Assembly: GCF_014385195.1 (NCBI RefSeq)
Contig: NZ_JACRTG010000028.1
Span: 1-64,000 of the forward strand
Length of the DNA: 64,000 nt
Source of the DNA: Paratissierella segnis
GTDB lineage: Bacteria; Bacillota; Clostridia; Tissierellales; Tissierellaceae
Direction of reading: 5' to 3'
Shown: piece after piece, positions 43,356-51,353 of the stretch
Layout of the letters: the number at the start of each line of letters is the position of its first letter
How positions within the stretch are numbered: position 1 is the first letter of the stretch
Translations under genes and position numbers: made by a program
Notes under the pieces: model-generated
Seen by the model: the letters and a program-made list of their open reading frames with translations, nothing else
Databases searched by the model: none
What the model was told of the DNA's origin: nothing

Positions 43356-43453
43356 ACTCAAAATCTGTTATCCACATGAGTGTGTGGGTTCGAGTCCCAC
43401 CACCGGCACCACTTAAAAAACTCTTTAATCCATGGACTAAAGAGTTTTTTGTT
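43356..43453 (+). repeat. att repeat, right copy (tRNA-Leu 3' fragment plus terminator)
   Basis: A duplicate of the tRNA-Leu 3' half from ACTCAAAATCTGTTATCC through the T arm and CACCGGCA, followed by the same terminator hairpin (43419-43446, one mismatch). It lacks the 5' half of a tRNA and cannot encode one. On the minus strand the hairpin is followed by T6 (43418-43413), so it can also stop transcripts from 43612. Confidence 0.85.
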
Positions 43454-43543
43454 GTTTCAATTAGGAATAAATAATCACAGATTCTTATATAAAGTTCACT
43501 TCGCTATTCCCCCATTTCATATTTTTTCCCCGAATAAATATAA

Positions 43544-43612
43544 AGAGGAGTTGCCAGTCATCAGCTTGAAAAGCGATTTAGACTATTGCCAAGGGAGAAC
43601 TTCATTTCCTCT
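43544..43612 (-). ncRNA. fluoride-type (crcB) riboswitch aptamer, second copy, possibly vestigial
   Basis: About 50 nt is nearly identical to the aptamer at 48504-48563: ATGAAGTTCTCCCTTGGCAA, TCTAAATCGCTT, AAGCTGATGACT. The 3' strand then reads ACTGGCAAC instead of ACTTCTGC, which breaks the expected pairing with GAAGT. Outer ends AGAGGA and TCCTCT can pair instead. It has a good promoter (43619-43647). Downstream there is no gene, only the att copy with its terminator. It may be a decayed switch whose gene was lost, or a short noncoding RNA. Confidence 0.65.
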
Positions 43613-43618
43613 ATATTA

Positions 43619-43647
43619 ATCATACAACCTAAGAGGATATGAGTCAA
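43619..43647 (-). promoter_or_regulatory. promoter of the second riboswitch copy
   Basis: On the minus strand -35 TTGACT (43647-43642), a 17-bp spacer and -10 TATGAT (43624-43619). The layout (-35 sequence, spacing, distance to aptamer) mirrors the promoter of the first copy at 48571-48599. Confidence 0.7.
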
Positions 43648-43676
43648 TTCCAACTTACTTTTTAATAATTCCTCTA

Positions 43677-44075
43677 TTATTCTGGAACAATCATAACAAT
43701 GCAAGTAGCGTATTTGACAACATGCATTGCAACTGATCCGATCATACTTACCCAGCCTTTACGTGTTGATTTAGTCATAACAATAATATCGGCATTTCCC
43801 AATTTTGCAGTTTCTAATATTTCTTCGCCGGCACGACCAAATGAAACATGCTTGCTAATATTATAACTTTTCAAAAGTTCTTCAGCCTCATCCAATATTG
43901 GCATTATTTCTTTTTTTGCATCTTCATACTCCATCTTTGAGCGTATCATATCTAAGTCTTCCCTAACTACAAGTAATATTACTTCTATGCTTTCCGGCAT
44001 ATATAAATCTTGAACAAGCTCAATTGATTTTTTACTTCTTTCTGTACCGTCAAGTGGGATAAGTATTTTTTTCAT
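43677..44075 (-). CDS. universal stress protein, UspA family
   Basis: About 132 residues with the Usp alpha/beta fold. It starts MKKILIPLDGTERSKKSIE and has the nucleotide-binding signature in SFGRAGEEIL, ADIIVMTKSTRKGWVSMIG and SVAMHVVKYA (G-x2-G-x9-G-S/T type, partly altered). The ATG at 44073-44075 follows AAAGGG; a longer frame upstream has no good site. It is the last gene of the cassette after the GGGtGRT gene. Usp genes are among those reported behind fluoride riboswitches, as far as I recall. Confidence 0.85.
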   Translation of the reverse strand: MKKILIPLDGTERSKKSIELVQDLYMPESIEVILLVVREDLDMIRSKMEYEDAKKEIMPILDEAEELLKSYNISKHVSFGRAGEEILETAKLGNADIIVMTKSTRKGWVSMIGSVAMHVVKYATCIVMIVPE

Positions 44076-44125
44076 AGTACACACCCTTTCTTTAGTTAAT
44101 GAATTATTTATATTTAATGACAATA

Positions 44126-45127
44126 CTAGGCCATAGATTGCTCGACGGCAACAGCAACAGCGACAGTTGCACCCACCATTGGGTTATTTCCCATTCCTAA
44201 AAATCCCATCATTTCAACGTGTGCAGGCACAGAGCTGGAACCGGCAAACTGGGCATCGGAATGCATACGTCCTAAGGTATCTGTCATGCCGTAAGAAGCA
44301 GGTCCAGCCGCCATATTGTCGGGATGAAGTGTACGTCCAGTACCGCCGCCGGAAGCAACAGAAAAGTAGTGTTTACCTCGCTCTACACACTCCTTTTTGT
44401 AAATTCCTGCAACAGGATGCTGAAAACGTGTAGGATTGGTAGAATTTCCGGTAATTGAAACATCTACATCTTCCAAATGCATGATAGCTACACCCTCACG
44501 CACATCATCAGAACCGTAACAGCGAATTTCTTTACGTTCCGTATCTGAATAGGATATTTCATCAATTACAGATAATATTCCCGTATTATAATCAAATTGG
44601 GTTTTCACATAGGTAAATCCATTGATTCGTGAAATAATCTGTGCCGCATCTTTACCTAACCCATTCAGAATAACCCTTAATGGTTTATTACGACTTTTGT
44701 TTGCTGCACGGACAATTCCAATTGCACCCTCAGCAGCAGCAAAAGACTCATGGCCTGCTAGAAACGCAAAACATTCAACATTATCCTGTAAGAGCATGGC
44801 TGCAAGTTTTCCGTGACCAATTCCAACCTTCCTATCATCTGCTACAGAGCCGGGAATACAAAAGGACTGAAGACCGATTCCAATTGCATCTGCCGCTTCA
44901 GTGGCTTTCAAACATCCTTTTTTAATTGCAATAGCTGCACCAACAACATATGCCCAGCATGCATCGTCAAAAGCTATAGGCTGAATTTCTTTTACAATTG
45001 CCGCAGGTGAAAAACCATTATTCAAACATATCTGTTCTGCTTCATCTAAAGAGTTTATCCCATACTGCAATAAAACTGTATTGATTTGACTGATTCTACG
45101 ATCATAGTTTTCAAAAAAAGTCATCAT
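44126..45127 (-). CDS. GGGtGRT-family protein
   Basis: A 333-residue soluble protein carrying the name-giving GGGTGRT motif (ASGGGTGRTLHPDN, near residue 265). A glycine-rich end (MGFLGMGNNPMVGATVAVAV) and the cysteine-containing stretch QSFCIPGSVADDRKVGIGHGK are also typical. Its molecular function is not established to my knowledge. It lies 8 bp after the Fe-S-scaffold-like gene; the two genes usually occur together in Firmicutes, implying one process. Here they stand in a cassette with riboswitch, antiporter and Usp genes, suggesting a stress role. Confidence 0.85.
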   Translation of the reverse strand: MMTFFENYDRRISQINTVLLQYGINSLDEAEQICLNNGFSPAAIVKEIQPIAFDDACWAYVVGAAIAIKKGCLKATEAADAIGIGLQSFCIPGSVADDRKVGIGHGKLAAMLLQDNVECFAFLAGHESFAAAEGAIGIVRAANKSRNKPLRVILNGLGKDAAQIISRINGFTYVKTQFDYNTGILSVIDEISYSDTERKEIRCYGSDDVREGVAIMHLEDVDVSITGNSTNPTRFQHPVAGIYKKECVERGKHYFSVASGGGTGRTLHPDNMAAGPASYGMTDTLGRMHSDAQFAGSSSVPAHVEMMGFLGMGNNPMVGATVAVAVAVEQSMA

Positions 45128-45135
45128 TTACCCTC

Positions 45136-45828
45136 CTATTCATGACGTGGGTCAACGAAAGTAATCCCTTCGTTAAATCGTCCATAAATTCCTGTTGCAT
45201 CTACAATCGCTTGGTTTGCATCAATGCCTTGCTTAACTAACTCCATTACCTTACCCATATTAACAAACTCATAACCGATTATTAGACTGTTTCTATCTAA
45301 CGCAATACGTGTTACATAACCCTCAGCCATTTCTAGGTACCTCGGTCCTTTATCCTTTGTATCATACATAGTTCCAATCTGGCTGCGAAGTCCTTTACCC
45401 AGATCTTCCAAACCAGCTCCAATCGGCAGACCACCTTCCGAAAAAGCTGTTTGACTTCGTCCATACACAAGCTGTAAGAACAACTCACGCATCGCTACAT
45501 TGATTGCATCGCAGACAAGATCACTGTTGAGTGCTTCCAATATTGTCTTGCCAGTCAGGATTTCTGCTGCCATAGCCGCAGAATGCGTCATGCCGGAGCA
45601 ACCGATGGTTTCAATCAGTGCTTCTTCAATAATCCCGATTTTAACATTCAAGGTGAGTTTGCACGCTCCCTGTTGTGGTGCGCACCATCCAATGCCATGC
45701 GTTAATCCGCTGACCTCGTGAATTTCTTTTACTTTGATCCATTTGCCTTCTTCCGGAATTGGTGCAGGACCATGATATGTTCCTTGTTTTACCATACACA
45801 TAGCTTCAACTTCTGATGAATAAATCAT
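45136..45828 (-). CDS. iron-sulfur cluster scaffold-like protein (IscU/NifU-N related), GGGtGRT partner
   Basis: A 230-residue protein with an IscU/NifU-N-like core: GIGWCAPQQGACKLTLNVKIG, then LIETIGCSGMTHSAAMAAEIL with conserved Cys at positions similar to scaffold Cys. The C-terminal 100 residues are an added domain seen only in the group paired with GGGtGRT proteins. It may bind Fe-S or another metal centre. It begins the second sub-cluster of the cassette. The gap 45829-46091 upstream has no clear promoter and contains a GCGATCGC palindrome. Confidence 0.75.
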   Translation of the reverse strand: MIYSSEVEAMCMVKQGTYHGPAPIPEEGKWIKVKEIHEVSGLTHGIGWCAPQQGACKLTLNVKIGIIEEALIETIGCSGMTHSAAMAAEILTGKTILEALNSDLVCDAINVAMRELFLQLVYGRSQTAFSEGGLPIGAGLEDLGKGLRSQIGTMYDTKDKGPRYLEMAEGYVTRIALDRNSLIIGYEFVNMGKVMELVKQGIDANQAIVDATGIYGRFNEGITFVDPRHE

Positions 45829-46091
45829 ATACTATCTCCTTTCCATTTAATACTTCATATAATCACCTTATATTTATTATTTCCTTCAGCTACAAGCAGA
45901 TCAAAGAAAAACGATCCACAGCATCAATATACTTTTGATATAATATAGCTTTTACAATAAACTACACTTCTTTTTTCCATACTAACTTGCAACTCTTTAC
46001 TGCGATCGCTACTGTAATTCTGTAATCATCTGATTATCTTCTTATAATATCAAAAGAAAGGGCTTCATTTATAAAATTAATTATATACTAC

Positions 46092-46371
46092 TTAAGAAAC
46101 CAAATAACTTACAGCCTGTAGATACAAACTGAACAAAATGGCTGCCAAAATGAAAACTCTGACTATTTTTATAAATCTATCAGCTCTCTTTATTTTAAGA
46201 GTGCTTTCAAGGAGCTGCAACAAATCGGATAATTCATTGATTAGTATCTTCGACAGCCTTATCGCAATAGGAGAGCTGTTCCTTATGAAAGATAGAAACA
46301 AATAAAACAACATAACTAAGATATGGTATTGTGACGTTTTCAATACTAGATATATCTTTGATTTTAGGCAT
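46092..46371 (-). CDS. small membrane protein, possibly frameshifted
   Basis: An 83-codon frame (TTG at 46343 to 46092) has two hydrophobic segments (YHILVMLFYLFLSF and FIKIVRVFILAAILFSLYL) around a basic amphipathic middle (RLSKILINELSDLLQLLE). It has no ribosome binding site of its own. An excellent site, AGGAGG, lies before an ATG at 46371 in another frame, which reads MPKIKDISSIENVTIPYLSY and stops after 45 codons. The two may be one gene broken by a frameshift near 46300. It lies between the antiporter and the Fe-S-like gene. Family not recognised. Confidence 0.5.
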
Positions 46372-46405
46372 GAGTATTTCCTCCTAAAAATATTACTTTA
46401 TTATT

Positions 46406-47599
46406 TTAAGCACTTCTTTTTAATTGCCTTATGAGAAGCTTTTTGTAAGTCAAATCTATGCCAAATGCGCCAAGCGGAGCAGTAATTAGAATGGACAATA
46501 CCGCCACAGTTAAGACAATTTGTCCGCAAAGAAGACCCATTGCCAAAGGCAGTGAACCAATTGCGGCCTGTACAGTCGCCTTTGGCGTATAGGCGATCAT
46601 GCAGAAAAGGCGTTCCTTCATGTTAAGCTTCGTTTTAATCAGGCACACAAAGACACCAAGCATTCTAAATAGCAATGCTCCAAAAATGAGTAGAATCGTT
46701 GCGCCACCAGATACCAGTGCATATTGAATATCCACTGTCACCCCAACAAGGACAAACAACAAAATCTCCGCAGCGACCCAGAGCTTTGAGAATTTTGAGG
46801 ATAGACGATCAGCCAACTCAGATCGTTGACGCTGAATTGCCACACCAACCGCCATAACAGCTAGCAGGCCGGAAAAGGGAACAAACCCCTCTAGCACACT
46901 TTCTGCCGCAACCAAAAGAAATGAAAGGCTTAGCAAAATAACCACCTTTGCAGAATCTCGCACATGTATCTTTTTAAAAACCACGGAAAGTAGCACACCA
47001 AGTAGTATTCCCACAACAAGACCAGTAATAATTGAAATGGGTATTTGTGCAAAGCTTAGAGCCGATATTGCTTCCCCTTTTGCAAGTCCGGTAAATGCCG
47101 TAAACATAACAATTACAAAAACATCGTCAACACTGGCTCCCGCCATAATCAGTTGAGGAATACTCATGTTCATACCATATCCGTTTTCCATTAAGTTCAG
47201 CATTTTGGGGACAACCACAGCAGGAGATACAGCGGCTACAACCGCACCCATTATAGCGGCTTCCAGCACAGAAATACCAAGTAGCTTTGGTGCCAGCACA
47301 ATCATGCCTAGAATTTCAAAACATGCCGGAACAAAACACATAAGAATAGCTGGACGCCCGACCCTTTTAAGGTCGTTCAAGTCAAGTGAAAGACCGGCAC
47401 GGGTCAAAATGATAATGAGTGCCAATTGTCTCAAGTCTGCGGATATGGATAAGATGGATCCATCCAACAAATTTAATGCATATGGCCCCAGAATAATCCC
47501 AGTAATCAGCATACCGAGCAAACTCGGCAACCGAAGTTTTTGAAACAGTGAACCTAATAACATCCCACATAAAAAAATTAAAGCAAGGCTTGTTAACAT
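46406..47599 (-). CDS. cation:proton antiporter, CPA2-like
   Basis: A 397-residue integral membrane protein with about twelve hydrophobic helices of the Na+/H+ exchanger fold. Conserved parts include SLLGMLITGIILGPYALNL, VVAAVSPAVVVPKML, AGASVDDVFVIVMFTAF (the acidic ion-site region as DD) and LVGVTVDIQYALV. AGGAGG lies 8 nt before the ATG. It is the first intact gene behind the fluoride-type riboswitch. Antiporters of this sort have been listed among fluoride-riboswitch genes, so it may help restore ion or pH balance; direct fluoride export is not implied. Confidence 0.85.
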   Translation of the reverse strand: MLTSLALIFLCGMLLGSLFQKLRLPSLLGMLITGIILGPYALNLLDGSILSISADLRQLALIIILTRAGLSLDLNDLKRVGRPAILMCFVPACFEILGMIVLAPKLLGISVLEAAIMGAVVAAVSPAVVVPKMLNLMENGYGMNMSIPQLIMAGASVDDVFVIVMFTAFTGLAKGEAISALSFAQIPISIITGLVVGILLGVLLSVVFKKIHVRDSAKVVILLSLSFLLVAAESVLEGFVPFSGLLAVMAVGVAIQRQRSELADRLSSKFSKLWVAAEILLFVLVGVTVDIQYALVSGGATILLIFGALLFRMLGVFVCLIKTKLNMKERLFCMIAYTPKATVQAAIGSLPLAMGLLCGQIVLTVAVLSILITAPLGAFGIDLTYKKLLIRQLKRSA

Positions 47600-47697
47600 A
47601 ATTTTGTCCTCCTAATTATTATAATTTTAGTTCGCTTCTCGATGTTCTGTGTTTAGGAAGACATATTTTTGTCCTTCCCTATCAAGTCGCAAAGCAG

Positions 47698-48428
47698 TTA
47701 TGGTATTTCTGCCTCACCTTTAGATTCTTCTTTCACAAAAATTTTATGGTATAAATCGTCTCCAAACCCGGTTTGTGTAGGGGCACCCTCAATGATGCGG
47801 AAAGTACGGTACCCGTCAGAACGCCGTTCAGCCTGCAGAAAAGCGACATAAGATAGGTTCCGGGTATAGTAGCTGTAAGAAAAATCAAATAGGTGGCTGA
47901 CAGAAAAGACCTCAATATCGCTATCTAACAGTGCATTCGTGCAAAAGTGGTTTTCCCTCCCTGATTGGGACCGGTAATTACGATAATTCGTTCCGACTGT
48001 TCCAGGACAAAATCATTTACCACTGCTTTTCCTTAAGGCCAAAGACTGCTCGCCGCGTGACAGTATTGCTCTGCATAATTCAACAGAGTTCCCTGGGTCA
48101 AGTAATTGTTGTTGAAGCTGTCATTTGAATAAAAATCCTTTTTGACGGCTGACATTCCACGATCCAATCTGCGCATATAACTAGAAAACTTCTTAATCCT
48201 TTGATGAAGTTCCGGATTTTGCATATCAGTAAGTATCTCCTGTCGATATCGAATTTCATCTGGTTCCTTTAATGCTGTGCAAAAAAGGGGGATGAGGTCA
48301 AAATCCTCACCTTTCATGCACGCATCCATAATTTGATCAAGGCATAAGTCCTTGAAATATTCTGGCTGAATATTGCTATGGAATTCATAGTCATATTCTC
48401 GATCTGGAAACAAAATACTATAATACAT
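47698..48428 (-). pseudogene. MutS-family ATPase gene, decayed
   Basis: Three in-order remnants of one MutS-like gene. The N-terminal part (48428-48033) is a 131-codon frame starting MYYSILFPDREYDYEFHS with PDEIRYRQEILTDM. After a deletion comes IIVITGPNQGGKTTFARM, a MutS Walker A. After another deletion comes EVFSVSHLFDFSYSYYTRN and the end RRSDGYRTFRIIEGAPTQTG to a stop at 47698. Most of the core and ATPase domain is gone and frames do not match. Intact MutS-like proteins of this type occur in fluoride-riboswitch operons. It is the first gene after the riboswitch terminator. Confidence 0.8.
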
Positions 48429-48461
48429 ACTTCTTACCTCCGCTTATTTGTCACAGGGCAC

Positions 48462-48518
48462 AAAAAAACTGATGCTACCTGCAGGACAAACATATTGTTT
48501 GTAAGCAGAAGTCATCAG
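48462..48518 (-). terminator. riboswitch-controlled terminator
   Basis: On the minus strand CTGATGACTTCTGC (aptamer 3' strand) can pair with GCAGGTAGCATCAG further on, as 6 bp plus 5 bp around a small internal loop. TTTTTTT (48468-48462) follows directly. The left arm is part of the aptamer, so ligand-bound aptamer and terminator exclude each other. This gives an ON switch by antitermination. Confidence 0.8.
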
Positions 48519-48563
48519 CTTAATAAGCGATTTAGGCTATTGCCAAGGGAGAACTTCATTCCC
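48504..48563 (-). ncRNA. fluoride-type (crcB) riboswitch aptamer
   Basis: The RNA starts GGGAATGAAGTTCTCCC, in which GGGA pairs with TCCC around ATGAAGTTC. It ends GCTTATTAAGCTGATGACTT and CTGC. GCTT/AAGC forms the second stem, and GAAGT in the first loop can pair with ACTTC at the 3' end as a pseudoknot. That layout and the GCTGATGACTTCT 3' strand match the fluoride aptamer as I know it. A short extra hairpin (TTGGCAATAGCCTAA) sits between the stems. It lies right behind a promoter and before a terminator. Confidence 0.8.
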
Positions 48564-48570
48564 AATGCTA

Positions 48571-48599
48571 ATAATACCCTACTTAAAAATAAAAGTCAA
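48571..48599 (-). promoter_or_regulatory. promoter of the riboswitch-controlled cassette
   Basis: On the minus strand -35 TTGACT (48599-48594), a 17-bp spacer and -10 TATTAT (48576-48571). The start point predicted 6-8 bp downstream coincides with the first G of the aptamer. Confidence 0.8.
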
Positions 48600-48609
48600 T
48601 ATTTCTTTT

Positions 48610-48999
48610 TTATAGTGGAAGTAGGGTGAAATATATTATGAAATGAAAAGTCGAAAAATATAATTTAAAACTTTGGGCTCTCCCACTGGAATTTATATTG
48701 AAATCAATAGCATAATTTTCTTTTAATTGCATTGTGAAAGTTCCAGTTAATTGCTCGACAGGTTTCCTGTCTGTACCTATTGAAATAGCCCCACCACCAA
48801 TACTACTCCAATTTTTGTCGCCTTCAAGTTTATAAATATTTATATTTAAAGTTATTGCCTCCTTTGGTGCATGAAAAGAAATAATTTGTGAATTATCTTC
48901 CATTCCAAATGATTGTAATATATATTTTTCACTTTCAGATAGTTCATAAGGTGCTATCCCTTCTTCTGTTAAGAGTTTAGGCGAATCTTTCTGATATTA
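48610..48999 (-). pseudogene. internal fragment of a hypothetical secreted protein
   Basis: Open from a stop near 48999 to 48610, reading KDSPKLLTEEGIAPYELSES, then EKYILQSFGMEDNSQIISFH, and later WSSIGGGAISIGTDRKPVEQ and TGTFTMQLKENYAIDFNINS. The sequence looks like a real, well-conserved domain, but there is no start codon with ribosome binding site at the head, and the last 18 residues (hydrophobic FHFIIYFTLLPL) look like read-through. It is probably the middle of a lipoprotein-type gene cut at both ends. An ATG at 48903 is the only internal start. Family not recognised. Confidence 0.5.
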
Positions 49000-49009
49000 T
49001 TTTAAATTA

Positions 49010-50194
49010 TCATAGCAAATCGGCTTTTATCTCTCTATGCAAAATATATACAGACGAAGTTAGTCCCATTATCAGTACAAATAAACACACGATTGGTTCC
49101 AGCCATGGTAATCCCGTTAATCTATAAAAGAAATTGACATTGCTGAAGGTCTTAAAGAATACCTTAAAGCTAATTAAACAGAATACACCAAATACGGGAA
49201 TAAGTTTCATGATTAATACTACCAAGTTCTGGCTGAACCTTGAAATCACAAAGGCTACTGTCGCCGAACCTATGCTTAAAATATAAAGTAGCAAAATATA
49301 ATATATAATATACTGACCATAAGTTAAATCAAACCAGAAAAAATCTACTGCTACATTCAAAAATGAGGTAAGTCCATTGTTCCAAAATACAAATGTACCA
49401 TTTGCGGTATAAATAGCTCCAAATATTAAGACCAACAATGTAGTGATTATAAATGCTGAAATGATAATAGAAATAAACTGCTGGAGCAAAATCTTTCTTC
49501 CATTTTTGGAGCTATATTGCAACAAATGAATATTTCCTGAACGATCATTAACAACAAGTGGTGAAACCAATACAAGTGTTATTAAAATAGTCAAAATAGC
49601 TAAATAGATTGAGTATGAGACTGTATTCTCAAATGAATATGCATCCATAATATTTAAATATTCTTCTTTTTCTTTTATTTCCTGTAGACGAATCAGCTCT
49701 CTTCCAGGTGTATCATCTGAGTTTAAAGCTCTATCCAATACATATAAAGGATAATTATGATATCGCCCTTCAATCGAGTCCAAAGCTTGTATTTTAAATC
49801 TTACAAAATCACCTTCTTCTCTAAGCAAAGTCCAAATAGCCTCATGCTCCCTCTCGGTTTGATCATCCTTTTCATGAATTCTTTCATAGTCTTCAAAGCT
49901 ATATATTCCAACCTCAGAAAAAATAGGGAATTTATCAATATATTCTTCTGCCTCAGATATAAGAACATCTCTTTCTTTCATAAAATCAGAGAACTCCGCA
50001 TCCGTAATCTTGGCACCATATCTTTTTGACATTTCTATAGCATATTCTATTTCTTCAGTTATAGAATGTCCATTTTTAAAAAACACTATAAAGTTACTCA
50101 TAAAAATTGTATAAAATAAGCCACTAATTATAAAAGCCACTAAAATAAGCTTTAAATCCCATATTTTCTTTATCTCGTTTAAAATTATTCTCAT
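49010..50194 (-). CDS. ABC transporter permease, ABC-2 type (second)
   Basis: A 394-residue membrane protein. One N-terminal helix (about 16-34) is followed by a large extracytoplasmic region (about 35-185, rich in Glu/Asp/Lys) and then a block of about five helices at 190-390. This is the ABC-2/bacitracin-type exporter permease layout. It overlaps the upstream permease gene by 4 bp (ATGA), so translation is coupled. It forms the membrane part of the exporter with its neighbour. Substrate unknown. Confidence 0.8.
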   Translation of the reverse strand: MRIILNEIKKIWDLKLILVAFIISGLFYTIFMSNFIVFFKNGHSITEEIEYAIEMSKRYGAKITDAEFSDFMKERDVLISEAEEYIDKFPIFSEVGIYSFEDYERIHEKDDQTEREHEAIWTLLREEGDFVRFKIQALDSIEGRYHNYPLYVLDRALNSDDTPGRELIRLQEIKEKEEYLNIMDAYSFENTVSYSIYLAILTILITLVLVSPLVVNDRSGNIHLLQYSSKNGRKILLQQFISIIISAFIITTLLVLIFGAIYTANGTFVFWNNGLTSFLNVAVDFFWFDLTYGQYIIYYILLLYILSIGSATVAFVISRFSQNLVVLIMKLIPVFGVFCLISFKVFFKTFSNVNFFYRLTGLPWLEPIVCLFVLIMGLTSSVYILHREIKADLL

Positions 50195-51351
50195 ATGATA
50201 TCCCTCCTTTTAAATCTAGCTGCAGCCAATATAGAAAAGGCTGTTAAAGCAAGTATTGATACACAAAGTCCCATTGTCTCAAAATATTTCCATAAGGTAT
50301 CAGTATCTCCATCAGTAAACCACAGACTATGCTTTAGCCATAGCCAAACCGGTGATAACATAGAATAATATTTGATATAATAGCTAAACAATGTGGTATT
50401 TGGTATCATAAGTGGTATAGCAATCATCAGTGCGTTGATGATTAGAAATACGAAAAAGCTTATATAGCTGTTTTGTATTATAGTCCCTATAATAAATGCC
50501 ACAAGGATAAAGGAACAAATTAATCCAATACTCATAGCTATAGTTGCAAGGAAATAAGTGAAAACACTATAACTATGCCATGTAACAAAGGGTCTTACCC
50601 CTGCAATAATATCATTTCTATAATTAAATATACTGGAAACACTACTGCCCCAAATTCCACTATAATCGTTCATACTAAAATAAATCAAAAAAGTAACCGT
50701 AAATAAAAGCAAATAGCCTCCAAGAGCTGCTGATATTGAGGCAGCAAATTTTGACCTTAGAATATTTCTCCCTGTTTTGGTTGAATATACAATGCCTTCA
50801 GTCCTATTGTTATTTTCATATCCTAATGAGAGTAAAATTAAAAGTGCGGAGATAAGCACGCCTTCGACAATCAGCCATCCCATCAAATCTTTAAATAGCA
50901 GTTGATGCATATAATAAGTAGCTCCTGCAAAATAAAGTGTCATTGCTTCATTACTTTCACCCTTTTTATTTACTACATTTTGCAAATCAGAGTATTTGTT
51001 TCGCATAATTTTAGCAAATCTCTCCGGCGCACCAGTTGCTTCTATATACCTTTCTCCTACTTCATTTATATTATATTCATCAAATACGTCTTCAACTTGG
51101 TACGTATCAAGTTGAAGCTGCTCTAAATAATCAGCCTCTATATCATTTGCCTGTACCTGTGATAATTTATTATAAAAATCTTCATTTAACACATATCCTG
51201 TTTCATGAGATATTTCCCCTATAAAATCAACATATTTATCACCGGAATTGCTTATAACCAGAAAAATATTGAATACCAAAAAGAGTATGATTAGAACCCA
51301 TAATGTAACTGATGAATACAATTTCTTAAGCTCAAGTCTGTAAATATTCAT
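50191..51351 (-). CDS. ABC transporter permease, ABC-2 type (first)
   Basis: A 386-residue membrane protein with the same layout as the next gene: N-terminal helix (about 14-31), an extracytoplasmic domain to about residue 155, then about six helices. The two permeases probably make a heterodimer. It lies 2 bp after the ATPase gene. Family assignment is from topology and context, since sequence signatures are weak in this group. Confidence 0.8.
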   Translation of the reverse strand: MNIYRLELKKLYSSVTLWVLIILFLVFNIFLVISNSGDKYVDFIGEISHETGYVLNEDFYNKLSQVQANDIEADYLEQLQLDTYQVEDVFDEYNINEVGERYIEATGAPERFAKIMRNKYSDLQNVVNKKGESNEAMTLYFAGATYYMHQLLFKDLMGWLIVEGVLISALLILLSLGYENNNRTEGIVYSTKTGRNILRSKFAASISAALGGYLLLFTVTFLIYFSMNDYSGIWGSSVSSIFNYRNDIIAGVRPFVTWHSYSVFTYFLATIAMSIGLICSFILVAFIIGTIIQNSYISFFVFLIINALMIAIPLMIPNTTLFSYYIKYYSMLSPVWLWLKHSLWFTDGDTDTLWKYFETMGLCVSILALTAFSILAAARFKRRDII

Positions 51352-51353
51352 GA

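Larger units (their letters stand above)
40474..43453. mobile_element. decayed integrative element at tRNA-Leu
   Basis: About 2.9 kb bounded by direct copies of the tRNA-Leu 3' half and terminator. Inside are a frameshifted TraX gene, an HTH membrane protein, a truncated RhuM-like gene, a frameshifted excisionase-like ORF and other fragments, all on the minus strand. No integrase frame is present. The stretch 40570-40780 holds nothing I recognise. The structure is that of an integrated element that has lost its recombination genes and most of its cargo. Confidence 0.75.

Noticed and set aside
43356..43413. Second tRNA-Leu gene
   Set aside because: Only the 3' half is present. The acceptor 5' strand and D arm are missing, so it is an att duplicate and not a gene.
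43380..43619. 79-codon plus-strand frame across the right att copy and second riboswitch
   Set aside because: It starts inside the tRNA fragment, has no ribosome binding site and runs through the terminator hairpin and the antisense of the aptamer.
45829..46091. A third riboswitch before the Fe-S-scaffold-like gene
   Set aside because: The gap lacks the aptamer words found at 48504 and 43544 and has no terminator hairpin with T-run.
47733..47915. 60-codon minus-strand frame with hydrophobic residues
   Set aside because: It is an off-frame reading of the MutS pseudogene; the neighbouring frame gives recognisable MutS sequence.
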